A DNA stretch of 64,000 nt from Haematobia irritans (GCF_050003625.1 NC_134398.1:74515635-74579634); one strand, 5' to 3'; numbered from the stretch's first letter, positions 11,945-23,880 are shown. A program made the numbers and translations. Notes: a model not told the origin generated them from the sequence alone.

Positions 11945-13025
11945 CCATGTATAGTGATCACAATCATATTCGAAGAGCAAAATAATATGATAGGAGCTAT
12001 TTTTGCGGCGACCATGTAACATTTTAACCTGCAACCATGTTGGATCAGTGAACATGGTTCTAAGAAAAATGTAATTGTCCTCATCTAAAATGTTATTATA
12101 TTGATAAAAATGTTTTTCTTCTAGTTAAAAGAACATGGTCACAACCTAAAATGTTTTGATCTTTATGAAAAAACTTTTTTCATCGTTGAAAAAAGGACGC
12201 CACTTGAGAAAAGAAAACACAAAATTAACTTTATTTATTTGTTTTTTTTATTTATAAACTAATTCATTGTTTATTTGTATTTATAATGCCGTTCAAGCAA
12301 ACATCATATATTTTTACACACTCTATTTTATTTCAATTTCAACAATAAGTAATTATTTGATATTTACATCGTGCCCATCAAATGTACAAACGCAGACATC
12401 ATGTAACTGCAAATAAAAATAAATGATACCATATAGCAAAATCCAGATCAAAAAACAGGTACATTTTTTCAATTACACTTTCCTTTTTTGTCTTCACATA
12501 AAACCAAGTGTCACTTCTGAATAAATAAATTAACACAAAACACAGTAAATCCGTATTCTCCGTCCATTCCAAGAAACAATCAACACACGACTGACGCGCA
12601 AAATGAAAATCGTGTGTACATGCTCAATGTTTTTATAAAATTCTTTTCGCTGGAAAAAAGTTAAAAAATTAAATGGTCACGAAAAAAATGTAAATGGTCT
12701 TTATGGCCATGTAATGGTTCTAGACATGTCTATACTTAACCTATAAAAATACTTTTTTCCCTGCAAAAAAGTAAAAAAATTGAATGGCCAGGTACATGAT
12801 TTTCCCGACCATGTAATGGTCTCAAATTCTATCATTTAAATAATAGAACATGTTTGCGGCATTTAAGAACCATTTAAATGCTTATTGCCACCATAAATTT
12901 TTCTCCGCTCGAAAACTATTTTTACAAAGACAAAATACATGGTTTTCGCGACAATTACATACTCTATATAAGCATTAAATGGATGCGGCAACCATGTCCA
13001 AACATGTTTTTTCTATGCGTGTATA
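11945..13025. mobile_element. Large P1-like inverted-repeat element
   Basis: The left end ('gtgatcacaatcatattc', 'gcggcgaccatgtaacatt') and right end ('gcaaccatgtccaaacatg', 'tatgcgtgta') share the CCATGTAACATG vocabulary of family P1. The body repeats 'aacatggt', 'ccatgtaatgg' and 'acatgttt' many times. The borders are approximate and no protein is encoded. Confidence 0.5.
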
Positions 13026-13925
13026 TACGTATATAGTTGATACTATAGCCACGTCGTTTGATTACTTTTGCGCAACTTTTTGACATTGGTTAGGATTAAA
13101 GGGTCAATGACATCATATGGGTCAGGTTCAAATAGATTTCGTAAGCCTTTTGCAAAAATTTAATGCCAATTTTTCGTTTTACAACTTTCCAAAGGTTATT
13201 TTATGACTAGGCAGTCAAGCACCCGCAAGTTTTCATCGGAAATCCATTGTTTTACCACCTTACACCCCCACCATGTTTGACGTAACTTTTTGTATTCCTT
13301 GGATTAAGGCTCTCCTTGCAGCCTTCATACTAAATTTCTACTATCCGATCCATGCAAGTTAAACTTTGATAATCCTTTTGGCTGTCATTTTATCGAATTA
13401 TTCTAAAAGTAGAGCAAAAAGGCCCTATGGCGTCAGTTTATGACCAAATTAAGCAATATCCCTACAGTGCCCTTTTTGCACGTTTAACCTATCCTCTTAT
13501 AGGTCCTTATAACTATTTCAGGTAAAAAATACAAAATATAATGTGTTAAAGACGAAAATATTACAGGGAATTTGAAGTTGCAAATGCTTTGAACAGGTGG
13601 AATTATTCGATTCTTTAACTTTCGGGAAATATCAATATTTTATAACAGTCCATTCATTTACTCAATAAGAATTTGGAAATACCACTCCATAAAGATTAGT
13701 TTTTAAGTGGAAGCTAAACAACAAAATTATTATTATGGGAGATACACCTAGATTAAGTTCATGGTAAGGCTAGTTGCAAATGTTTTGAACAGCACTGTAT
13801 ATGTATCGCCCGATTTTCCAATTTGGGCATAGGACCCCTATTTTGGTTCTCTTGTGGCTTTCCCACTTCCATCCAATATAATTATTTAAGTTTTAATTAA
13901 CTATGTTAACTCTTTGTCGGTTTTA
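13026..13925. other. Mostly unrecognised; possible Tc1-type inverted repeat remnant
   Basis: GTTGCAAATGCTTTGAACAG near 13576 and GTTGCAAATGTTTTGAACAG near 13772 are direct repeats ~196 bases apart. The second is followed by CACTGTA, so its complement reads TACAGTGCTGTTCAAAAC. This suits one arm of an IR/DR-type Tc1-like element. From 13800 the dispersed 'atgtatcgcccgattttcc' repeat follows. Confidence 0.35.
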
Positions 13926-14440
13926 CGAGGGCAGTTCGGAAAATTCTTAGCCTAGCACAAAAAGCGCAGTATAAACAGAAAAAAGTTAAGTGTTTTGGAA
14001 ACTTCCATCTCTGTTATGAACACATGTTAAAAACAAAACACATGGCAAAAACAATTCAATCGGCTGGTAAGGTTATGGCAACGGTTTTATGGGACTTCAA
14101 ATGTATTTTATTGATTGACTATCTGCAAAAGGGTAAAACAATAAATTCAGAGTACTATTGCAACCTATTGGATCAATTAAATGTACAAATTCGAGAAAAA
14201 CGTCCTGGCTTACAACACAAAAAAATAATTTTTCATCGAGACAACGCACCAGTGCACAAGAGTGTTTTAACAATGGCTAAAATCAACGAATTAAAGTACG
14301 AGTTGCTTGACCTTATTCTCCCGATTTAGCTTCCAGTGATTTTTACTTGTTCCCAAATCTAAAAAAATTCCTTTTACCTCAAACGAAGATGCAATTACAG
14401 AATTAATTATTGAAAGTCTTTGCAATCCTCATTAAAATTT
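13926..14440 (+). pseudogene. Second mariner family, internally deleted copy
   Basis: The left inverted repeat starts CGAGGGCAGTTCGGAAAATT at 13926. The transposase part begins near 14055 (SAGKVMATVLWDFK), continues DYLQKGKTINSEYY and FHRDNAPVHKS with the second catalytic Asp intact. It then shifts frame at LLD and resumes PYSPDLASSDFYLF with the third Asp. The first catalytic block and the N-terminal half are deleted, and no right terminal repeat is found. The residues and the terminal repeat differ clearly from the Himar1-like copies, so this is a separate mariner lineage. Confidence 0.8.
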
Positions 14441-14632
14441 ATTCTTACTAATAGGTCAGCTTTTATGAGATCAAAGGCCATTCTATTCACATCTTTGGTA
14501 TATAAATTATTTAGAACACTAAATTTTTTTCACAAAAGACATTGCTTATTGAGATAGAAAACACTATGAGATGCATATAGATAACTATATTGTTAAATTA
14601 TAATGGCACAGACAAAAATATGTATCATATTG
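14441..14632. other. Spacer
   Basis: No recognised feature. Confidence 0.3.
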
Positions 14633-14746
14633 TACACTGAAAGGAAAAAGTACGTCATTAGGATGAATCTTTACATCACGGTGATGAATTTTTCGTCAAA
14701 AATGAGCTAACGTAACATTTCATCCCAGTGACGATTTTATCGTCAT

Positions 14747-15706
14747 ACACGCTCACAAAAAATCGCTTCTGTAACATATACTTCCAAACATATTTTGCTT
14801 CAAGCATATATATTTTTGGGTATTGCCCAAACATTTATATGTTTGATCTCTTCCAATATATAATATGTTTGAAAGCATATTGGTCTAAACAATATATGTT
14901 TGGGTAGTCTAAGTTCCAAACATTTTGTATTTTTGCATCCAAATTCAATAATGTTGTCTTCCAAAAAACAATATGTTATTATGTGAACATATAATATGTT
15001 TGGAAGCATTTTGCACCCAAAAATATTATATGCTTAAAAAAAATTCTCCCAAACAATATTGTGGTCAAAATTTTATTTATTTATTTATATATTTACAATC
15101 ATAATGAATTATGAAAATAAACAGGTAATATAGGTGCTAACAACATAGGTTTTCGACCTGAATGCTCAAAATGTTGTTTCTGCCCAATTGTATATTCCCC
15201 CACATCTTTCTCACTTCCACGAGATTTTTTAGTTCTTAGCACCTTTTTCTGTAATACAAACATTGTAGAAGAAATTATTCAATTGTATGATTTTTTTTAT
15301 TTTAATTTTACCTTTTGCCGGACGGGGATTCGAACAGCGGACCACACAGTTTGTAAGGATCAAAGAAGTAGCTGATCAATTGCCCAAGGAAAAATAAAAT
15401 GTTAATTTTGTAATAACAAGCAACAACCACCAACTTAATTCAATATCGCTCCCTGTTAAATAGCGCTCCATGCTACTAAACACATATATGTTTATAGGCT
15501 ATTTCTAAATTAATATATGTTCGCATCCAAGCATATTATATTTACAAACATTTTATGTCCCAAACATAATATGTTCTAACATATTAACATATATGTCCCA
15601 AACATGTTATGCTAGTTTATGAACATTATATGCTTGCACTCAAAAATATTGTGTTTAAAAATTTGTGTTGCAAACATATAATGTTTATAGCCAAACATAT
15701 GAAAAA
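14747..15706. mobile_element. Nested repeat element rich in AACATATAATGTTTG words
   Basis: Both sides carry GATGAA-type sequence of the host element, while this stretch is instead built of 'aaacatata', 'atatgtttgg' and 'tgtttggaagcat' in both orientations. That is the subterminal-repeat pattern of non-autonomous DNA transposons. It starts near CACGCTCACAAAAAATCGCT. The right border is approximate. It contains SINE-2 at 15199-15476. Confidence 0.5.
15199..15476 (-). repeat. tRNA-like SINE family 2, fullest copy
   Basis: On the minus strand it runs from 'gcatggagcgctatttaac' through 'ttgggcaattgatcagctac' (A-box-like) and TGTTCGAATCCCCGTCC (a convincing T-arm/B-box) to 'tacagaaaaaggtgctaag'. 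The distance and order of the boxes suit a tRNA-derived pol III promoter preceded by unrelated sequence. Partial copies lie at 7458-7612 and 61915-62043. It is not a functional tRNA gene, since the arms do not all pair. Confidence 0.5.
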
Positions 15707-17659
15707 CAGCGATGAATTGAATTCATCCCTGTGATGAACTTAGTTACATCCCATATACAACTATGTTACGTCCAGATGATGAATGTATTTCATCTATGTG
15801 ATGATATTTTTCGTATCTGCGATTATTCTCTTTCATCCATGCGATGATGCAATTCTTCAAAAGTACGATTCTCGTTCGTCATCGCTACAAACGCCTTCGT
15901 CATAGCGATGAACTCTTTCCCTAAATTTGACATAATCCATTCATATATGATGTAATAGATTCATCAATTTGATGTAATCGATTCATCAATACGATGTAAA
16001 CGTCAAATTGATAAATTGATTATTAGAAATATTTTCTACGACACTTTTAATAAAGAACCATACTGTTTTTTATTTTAATTACATTTTAATTTTATTTATT
16101 TGAAATATGTACAACTAACGAAGTAAAAACGTATACAAAATTTTTCATACACATCTACCAAATCTGTTGATTTTGATAAATTGACCATCTTGACACACAA
16201 ACATTCTGTTACCTTAATTAGTGTTTGGATTACCAAGGATGAAAAGTTTTATGGGTTCATCCTGTGGAGTAAAAAAATTATAAAGAAGAATTTAAAAATG
16301 GAAATTTTAAATTATTGTAAAATATATTCGATCTTTTTAGAACAAAATTTAACTCACCCTTTTTGTGCCCAACTGATCCTTTTCGTTTTGAATTGTTTGC
16401 TCATCCAATTCATCCTTATTCTTTAATTTCTTTATCCGTATTCGGTTTTCACAGAACGAAAAATGTTGCGGCATTTATCTGTAAATTTAGAAATATTTCC
16501 ATAAACATATAACATTTAAATGTAAAAAAAAAAAATGACCAAAAAATAAAAAAATCGTCATTTTGGTTAAATTTTTTTCCATATATAAAACTTCATGTTT
16601 TTTTATTTTTACTCATATTTTTGTTTTTCTTTTCACTTTCACATCTTTAAGCATTAGCCCTTTATTTTTGGCACGCGCGACCACCTTTACACTTTGGACT
16701 AAACTCAACAACTGAGAGGAACCATTTGAAATGTTCTTACAGCACAGAAAAAAAAAAACAATATTTCTACCACACAACTACGTATGGATGTGTTATTGCA
16801 TTAGTATTTGAATACATGTCAACGGAGTAGATGAAACTTTTCGTCTATTTGATTACTATTTTCGTCAATTTGACGACTTTTATTGTTCTCATATGTCTTG
16901 GAAGCCAAATTAAAAACAAACATGTGAACAAATGTTTGCTCAAATACTCGTTTAAGTTAAGTTAAATGTGGAGAGAGCATGAAATACCCAACAAAAATAA
17001 CTTAGCTCTCATTAATAAAAGCTGTGTACAGTTATTTTAAAAACAAAACGTAGCAAGCGCATTTGGTTGTGTGTGTGTTTTTTAGGTAGAGAAATAAACA
17101 CACATCTACAGAACGTATGAATTTTATCATCACATTGAACACTGTTTCGTCACATTGAATATTGATTCGACTTTTAGGTGTTTCACTTTAGTACTAATGG
17201 AAAAATGTAAATTACAAACATCAATATACTATATACACCGTATATCGTTTTATGTTTTAGTTAGCATTGAGATTTTTTGATACACATTTCAGAGAAATGC
17301 GTGTTTCATCAATTTGAAAACAAAACACTTAAAACTTTTGTCCAACTTCTATTAATATGTGTAATTCATATATTGGGACTTCATATAACGAAATTAATTT
17401 AAATCAAATGTTAATTTTGGTTAACTTTCGCTGAATCGGGAAGAAAATAATTTCGTCTCATAGACAAAACTAGATCATCAATGTGACGAACTATGAAAAG
17501 AACAAAAATTGACTTTGATGATTGATTTCGTCACGTGGACTACCGAAATACTCCCACGGACGAAACTTTTCATCGCATAGACGACAACGCATTGATGAAA
17601 CTCAATCGTCAAGGTGACGAACGCTTTTTCTTTCGGTGTAGTGTATTCGGTACATTAGT

Positions 17660-18018
17660 CATAGACCAATTAAAATAGAGACATACCTTGACAATTCACC
17701 ATGATTTTGTTTATTTGCAGTGCGCAGCCATTCCACTCAATTGCGCAGTCAAGTGACTCAATTTCTTTTTTTTTTTTTTTGAAAACGAGAATTACCGTAC
17801 AAATCAATCAATTTGCATTACAAAAAGGCGTGGATGTATAGAATTTCATATGCTTTTACAATATTTGGTGTTTCGTCAAGAAAACAAAGGAAAGAAAGCA
17901 AATTAAAGCCAAATTAAAAAATCACTCAATTACAGGCGTAAAAGAGCCCTCTACGGTGTGCAGACAAACTACAGCGCTGTGAATTCACTTGAGATGTCTA
18001 TACCTTAATTGGTCTATG
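17660..18018. mobile_element. Foldback MITE CATAGACC, copy 1
   Basis: Begins CATAGACCAATTAAAATAG and ends TTAATTGGTCTATG. It is flanked by CATTAGT on the left and CATTAAT on the right, a probable 7-base target duplication with one change. It is the inverted counterpart of the next element. Confidence 0.75.
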
Positions 18019-18052
18019 CATTAATTTTAAGTCAGCTGTTAAATAGTTTAAG

Positions 18053-18328
18053 CATAGACCAAGGAAGGTATAGACATCTCAAGTGAATTCACAGCGCTGT
18101 AGTTTGTCTGCACACCGTAGTAGTTTTTAATTCGGTTTTAATTTGGTTTCTTTCCTTTGTTTTCTTGATGAAGCACCAAATATTGTAACAGCATATAAAA
18201 TTCTATACATCCACACCTATTTTGTAATGCAAATTGACTGATTTGTGCGGTAATTCTCGTTTTCCTGCTGCAAATAAGCAAAACCATGGTGAATTGTCAA
18301 GGTATGTCTCTATTTTAATTGGTCTATG
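18053..18328. mobile_element. Foldback MITE CATAGACC, copy 2 (inverted)
   Basis: Starts CATAGACCAAGGAAGG and ends TTTTAATTGGTCTATG, flanked on both sides by GTTTAAG, a clear target duplication. Its sequence is the reverse complement of copy 1 with internal losses, so the pair forms a ~670-base palindrome with a 34-base centre. Another CATAGACCAAG follows at 18336, and a partial copy lies at 20130-20290. Confidence 0.8.
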
Positions 18329-18394
18329 GTTTAAGCATAGACCAAGAAAATATAAAATACCTATTACATATATGCACTTCTAGTTTTTTTACAG

Positions 18395-18560
18395 TTAAAC
18401 CCACCCTATTAGTTTCTTCTGTTGAACAGTTTGGTTCAAAAATATAAGCTATCTACTTGCCCCTAAATTCGCTTACGCATTACACAAAATGCAGAACACT
18501 CACACAAGAGGTGTTTAATTGATTCCTTTCTCCTTCGCTTCCTGATTTAGTGACGCTGTT
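18395..18560 (-). pseudogene. LINE-C 3' end fragment, minus strand
   Basis: The minus strand reads KESIKHLLCECSAF-like residues and the following 'gcgtaagcgaatttagggg', the same C-terminal region seen on the plus strand at 18960-19090. It is interrupted by stops and lies head-to-head with the plus-strand copy. Confidence 0.6.
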
Positions 18561-18639
18561 CCCCGTATTCCCCGTATATTTTGTATAGTCATACCATCTA
18601 AATTGTCAATGTGCCTTACTTGCGTCCCATGATTGAACT

Positions 18640-19157
18640 AAAATTCTTTTAGTATACTCAACTTTCGGTTATACTAACCATTTGTTGATTCCCATGCTGT
18701 AGGTCACACTATGCTGGTGGTTGCCTCTGGCTACCTGCAAGCTCTTACTGCGTGAGAAGGCTGTCATGATAGCAAATGTTCGATGGGAGAATTGTAAGGG
18801 TTGTAACGACACCAAGCAAATATGGCCCCATTTAAACTTAAACCGCACACTAGATATGCTAGTGTTCACGAGACGCCAGATATCACTCCTGATATCTGAT
18901 ATAACGGGTCGCTGCCTGATAGGCGATTTTGCAAAAACTATTGGTGCGAAGTATAATGACTATTGTATGAGCTGTCATGATGCGGAGGAAAAGGAATCAA
19001 TAAAACACCTCTTGTGTGAGTGTCCTGCATTTGTGTAAGGCGTAAGCAAATTTTAGGGGCATATAGCTTCAGATTACTTGCGGATCTGGAAAACGTTAAC
19101 TTAAGCATTCTGCTAATGTTTTTGGAACAATCTGGTTGGTTCAACAGAAGAAAATAA
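18640..19157 (+). pseudogene. LINE-C ORF2 C-terminal fragment (non-LTR retrotransposon)
   Basis: This is the end of a LINE polyprotein, downstream of the reverse transcriptase. Residues from about 18721 read KLLLREKAVMIANVRWEN, then QISLLISDITGRCLIGDF, and a Cys/His cluster CMSCHDAEEKESIKHLLCEC. That order is typical of the tail after the RT/RNase H region in I/LOA/Jockey-type elements. A frameshift near 19035 is followed by the true C-terminus (ILGAYSFRLLADLENVNLS ... FNRRK, stop at 19155). The 3' untranslated region and simple-repeat tail follow directly. The copy is 5' truncated, as is usual for LINEs. Confidence 0.75.
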
Positions 19158-19218
19158 TCGAGAAGGTTCAACGGTTAAAACTAGAAGTGTCCATATGTAA
19201 TAGGTACTTTTAGTTAAT

Positions 19219-19295
19219 GTGGTATCACAATGGACTGAATAGTCTAAGTGAGCCTGAATCTTAATCGGGCTGCCACTTTAACCTAACCTAACCTA
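19219..19295 (+). repeat. LINE-C 3' tail shared with the SINE, ending in (AACCT)n
   Basis: Begins GTGGTATCACAATGGACTGA. A 39-base stretch is identical to the 3' part of the SINE copies at 26698, 31032 and 39940, and both end with repeated AACCT units. LINE reverse transcriptases recognise the 3' end of their own RNA, so a shared tail suggests that LINE-C mobilises the SINE. Confidence 0.8.
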
Positions 19296-20831
19296 GCTCA
19301 ACAACATAAAATTAAATTGATCGGCATTGGTTATTGTAACCTATTGAATAGTTATTGGAATTCCTCTTTGATTTATTAATATTTTTCGTGAAAATAATTT
19401 TAAATTTAAAAAACAAATTTTTTTCTGCCCGTTTTTGATAGTTTGTTGGGAAAAATAATTAAAACATTGTTCTTGTAACAAAACAATGTTTTAATTATTT
19501 CTCTTTATTGTAATGATCGAATTGCAAGCAACCATTTCTCTGGGTGTACCTTTAGTCTGTTTATTATTGACTCAGGATTGAAAGATTAAATGTGGTGTTG
19601 TTTTGTTTTCGGGTAAAATGGACGATGAGAAATTAATATTTTTCGTGAAAATCATTTTTAATTTAAAAAACAAACTTTTTTCTGCCAGTTTTTGATAGTT
19701 TGTTGGATCGTTTTTTTCATGTTGGCTAATCGCCAAAAAATCATACGTTGCCGTAATGTTACGGCTACGCTACATTTTAGATGCATAACCAGGCCTTTAG
19801 CCGGTATGTCTTTTTCTCAACAAACTCCAAAGCGGCTCCTTTCCAAACTTCACCATTTAGCATCAAAGCAGCTTTAAAGCAATCCATAGACTTCTGGTTC
19901 GCAAATTCGATTAACTTAAATCGCCCTAGATAAAATCCAGTAACTTTCCTAGCACCTGCGAGTAGAAACTAGTCTTGTCTCGTTCCGGGACGGACTAGTT
20001 CCAATGAACGGTTCACCCAATGGAACGACCGGTACTAGTTCCGCCACTTTCGCTCACATAGTTCCATAGTTCATTTTCTTAATATCTCATTCTACTTTGG
20101 TCAGCTGTTTCACGCCATCATCAGAGATCAAGAGAAAGTATAGACGTCTCAAGTCCATTCACAACGTGGTAGTTTGTCTGCATACCGTAGGTTGCAGTTT
20201 TTCGTCTGCAAATGAGTGATTTTTCAATTTGGCTTTAATTTGTTTTTTTTCTTTGTTCTCTTGATGAAACACCAAATATTGTATTTCTTCTTGGTCGGTC
20301 TGTGCCATATGGAAAGACACTTTCTCTGAGATATTGAGAGACATTCTCTGAGTGAATGTTAGCGAGAAAATAAATGTAAAATTGAATTTCATAGACAATA
20401 AAACGAACTATTTAAGATGGATTTATTAAAAAAATACTTAGATTTAAAAATGCATCGAGTATGGAATATTAATTTAAACTTTTATATATCTCCTACAAAT
20501 GTGCTTCTTCTTCCACTATTTGCTTGTTTTTAGCTCATCAACGAGAGTCAACAGTTAAATGATTGAATCTATTCAAAGGAACTAAATAGAACGTAGTAGA
20601 CGACAGTGATGGCAAATATTAAAACAGATTGCATTTTTAGAACCAGTTGGAACGATTTAAAGGAACTAGTGCCTTCCTACAAAAGGAATGATAAGTCCGA
20701 ATCACTACGGTGAACGATTTTGCCCAAGACTAGTAGACACCAGACATCGCGTTCTCTATTTTCCCTCATTTTTGATTTGGAACCATACCGTCCAATTCTC
20801 CTTTGTTAATAATAGCCATCACAAGACTTTA
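19296..20831. other. Repeat debris: direct repeats, a hairpin and a MITE fragment
   Basis: An ~80-base direct repeat ('taatatttttcgtgaaaat' to 'gtttttgatagtttgttgg') occurs at 19372-19450 and 19632-19708. A hairpin with ~19-base stems lies at 19452-19502 (AATAATTAAAACATTGTT and its complement). 20130-20290 is a partial CATAGACC MITE. 19980-20060 repeats 'actagttcc/ggaac' words. No gene was recognised. Confidence 0.45.
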
Positions 20832-22235
20832 CAGTAATCCCTCGATTTACGTCGCCTTTGTTTACGTTGTTTCGATTTACGTCGTCAAATTGTTTGTTCC
20901 ATCTAACTTCGATTTACGTCGTCGATTTTTTTTGTTCCATCAAACTTCGTTTTGCACCGCCATTCGATTTACGCCGCCGTAAATGTTTAAAATATGTCAG
21001 ATGTTTCAAATATGTAAGCAAAAGCAGGAGAATCCCAGTTTTTAACTCTGTACACGTTTAGCATTTGATTTATTTCTATGTGTGTAGCTTTTCAATCATG
21101 AATGCATTATTGTTTTGATTCTCGGACACAGCGAAGCGGTTAAGTATATGCCCGAAAAACAAAACAATTAGAAACGAAATGTAATTACGTTGAAAACTAA
21201 AAAATGGAAATTATTCGACGTTATGATAATGGGGAAAAGGCCTCTGTAAGAACAATAATGAAAAATTCGGCTGAAATCCGTGAAAGTGCAAAAGCGGCTG
21301 GGCTTGTGCACTTGAAACTACTAATAAAAAAGGCCAGTACAAATGGAAAAAACGGAAAATGCACTAATACTGGATAAAAGACTTAAATGAAAAAAATACC
21401 CCAACAACTACGTTAGTCATTCAAAACAAGCTATAAGTTTATTTAATGATCTGAAATCTGAGGTAGTGCTCTGTTAAATAAAGTTTCTTTTAATGCCAGT
21501 GGTGGATGGCTAGATAAATTTAAAAAAAGAGCTCAACTTCATAACATAAAAGTTGTCGGTGAATCTACATCTGTAGACAGTGATGAGGCTAAAAGGTTTC
21601 CGAAAAAATTGAAACAAATAATTGATGATGGCGGTTATACCCCCAGCAAGTTTTTAATGTTGACGAGACTGGGCTATCCTGAAAACGAATGCCAGGAAGA
21701 ACATTTACTTTGAAAGAAGAGATTTGCAGCAGGACCAAAGGTTTCGAAGGACAGACTTACACTTTTGCTCGGTGGTAATGCCGCAGGAGATTTTAAGCTA
21801 AAGCCCTTGTTAGTATATAAATCCAAAACACCAAGAGCTATGAAAAACGTTTCCCAACAAAAAACTACCTGTAATTTGGATGTCTAACAAAAAAGCAGGG
21901 ATCACTGCTAAACTATTTTACGAATGGTTTAACACATTTTTGTCCTGCAATTAAGCATTACTGCGAAAGAAATAATTTGTCAACAAGGTATAGAACAAGA
22001 AACCTCAGATGTCGAAGGTTTTAGAGATGATTTTCAAATTTCATTGGCTAAACTGACAGAAGCCTTTGACAACATCAATAAAGCTATTAACATTTTTGAA
22101 GAATTTGACAAGGATTACGTAAGAGTTGAATCGATGAAAGAATCAATATATTCAAGTATAAAATGTTACCGGGATCTGTACAAACAGAAAAAAATCTGCA
22201 TTATCTCAGAAACGAATTGATCATTTCTTCAAGCC
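20832..22235 (+). pseudogene. Tigger/pogo-type transposase relic
   Basis: The terminal repeat CAGTAATCCCTCGATTTACG begins right after a TA at 20830-20831, as expected for pogo/Tigger elements. 'cgatttacgtcg' words repeat through 20990. From 21205 the decayed protein reads EIIRRYDNGEKASVRTIMKN (CENP-B-type DNA-binding region), then GGWLDKFKKRAQLHNIKVV. The first catalytic block VDETG lies at 21659-21673, and further on come LLLGGNAAGDFKLKPLLVY, a WMSNKKAG block and a C-terminal RIDHFFKP. Many frameshifts and stops make it inactive. The right inverted repeat is missing, cut off by LINE-B sequence. Confidence 0.85.
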
Positions 22236-23880
22236 AACTTTATCATAAACGCCTTCCATAAGTAAAATAAGTACCAACGATGGTAAACCAGTAGTTTGAC
22301 CCGTTTGTAGTGGCATCCACTCATACGAATTAGGCCCCGATAACCGAAATAAGTGCGCATGGCTTTCGTCAAGGCATAGTCCACATGGCGATAGAAATTA
22401 AATTTCGTGCCAATACCACTCCAAAGTATTTGAGGGTGCCTGATATCATTATAGGAGTACCAGCAATCGAAAGGGTCTGAAATTGGGGTAAACCAAGCCA
22501 CGACGCCGAACACTTATTTACAGTAAGTCTAAGTCTCCATGTGGAAAAGTAGCTGTGAAGATCTTCCAAATAGAAATTTAGGCTTTTTTCAATTAATCGC
22601 GCTGGAAAAAGCAACCATGACGTCAACTGCATAAGATAGTAGCAAACCCCTCTCAGGAGGTTAAGGGATGCCAGTATAAAAATGCTATATAAAATCGAAC
22701 TAAAACGTGATTTTGACATCCCTTTTGGCATCCCTTCACCAACTCTCACAGCAAAGGAGAGGTCCCGCAAGAAGCTCGCTACCATCCCACACATACGACT
22801 GTTAAAGCCAAGGCGATCCATCTTAAAAATGATATCATCAGGTCAGACGGAACCAAACGCCTTCGCAAAATCAAGGCCAACTGGCAATGTGTCATATCTG
22901 AGACTGAGGCTCTTCACAACATGCGTCGCATTAGGTCTGGTCGGCGTGTTCGCAGCGCATGCTACGAAGTTCGGCGTTGCACGAACCAGGTCGGGTATTC
23001 TCCTACCCCTAACAACAAACCGCACATGATTCAATATCAACTCCCGAAATCACTATTGACTCACATCTGAATATCTCTCTAACTAAAACTGTCGTCCCAC
23101 CGCCAGAGCGGCCGTGTCTATTCTGGCGAAACCATCAACAGCCAGTTCGTGAGGGGATGAAAGCATATGTTTCGCCAAAAGGAGAACATCCGGATTTCGT
23201 TCTCTTACAAACAATGCCAAAAAATGTTTGCTCAAGGACACACAAGAGTTGATATACAGAAACATACATGCCAATTCACACATTACACAACATTCGCATA
23301 ATTGCAAAATGGGCTTCATTTTCACCACTTTCACGCCCTAATCGATCATACCTCGAGACCAATGCCCTTATCTTGCAAAAATTCCAATAAAATCTCCAAA
23401 CACTCGCTGACAAGCATCGAACATTTCAGTTTTTTTTTATGCCAGTGTTGCCATAATTGCCACCCTCTGTGGGCATTCTTTGGAAATCGCCGCTAGCCCC
23501 ACAACATCGCAATTTACACACCTAACTGGTGGCCATTCGGTTACCACGCCGGAGACGGGATCAATGATGCCCTGAGAGGCATCGATAGCATGAGGCCCCC
23601 GCACTTTACACACCGAAGTGGCATGGTGCAATTGTCCGATACGTGGCCGAAACGCTGGCATCTGAAACGATGTGGCTGGTCTTCACCACACGTAGAACCC
23701 ACTTGTCATCAGCCACACTTGTCAGTGGCGAAAAATTGACAAACTTCCTGTTCACTGTATCCCTTAGAAAGTCTGTGCAGCACAATCGAATATGGCAAAA
23801 TGCATTTTGTGGAGTAGGTATGATCCATATATCCCCGCTCATTAAAGAGAGAAGTTATCTTCTCGAAATCAATTAAATCA
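22236..23880 (-). pseudogene. LINE-B: decayed Jockey-type non-LTR retrotransposon
   Basis: Read on the minus strand from high to low coordinates. The gag-like ORF1 (23870-23437) has a PRE_C2HC-like segment (FNERGYMDHTYSTKCILPYS, LHRLSKGYSEQEV) and zinc-knuckle residues (RCVNCDVVG...SKECP). An endonuclease remnant follows at 23334-23083 (HFLALFVRERNPDVLLLA, HELAVDGF). The reverse transcriptase is at 23040-22236 (LDFAKAFGSV, MDRLGFNSRM, then YAVDV where YADDV is expected, LTVNKCSASWLG, LKYFGVVL). Several frameshifts and stops divide it. It abuts the Tigger relic at 22236, and its 3' end is missing. The left breakpoint of the large tandem duplication (23803) lies inside its gag. Confidence 0.8.

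Larger units (their letters stand above)
14633..17641. mobile_element. ~3.0-kb TIR element with GATGAA/CATC subterminal repeats
   Basis: The left end TACACTGAAAGGAAAAAG and the right end CTTTTTCTTTCGGTGTA are inverted. Next to both ends lie many short repeats such as 'catc..gtgatgaa', 'gtgacgaa' and 'ttcgtca' (14650-14745, 15705-16020, 16830-16880, 17110-17170, 17450-17625). The middle encodes no recognisable transposase. An unrelated element occupies 14747-15706. Confidence 0.6.

Noticed and set aside
15330..15400. A tRNA gene with T-arm GTTCGAATCC
   Set aside because: The acceptor and D arms do not pair and the sequence recurs as part of a larger repeat.
16181..16426. 81-codon frame inside the 3-kb TIR element as its transposase
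   Set aside because: Too short, hydrophobic and without catalytic or DNA-binding motifs.
19452..19502. Transcription terminator hairpin
   Set aside because: A perfect AT hairpin without gene context in a eukaryotic repeat region; more likely the core of a foldback repeat.
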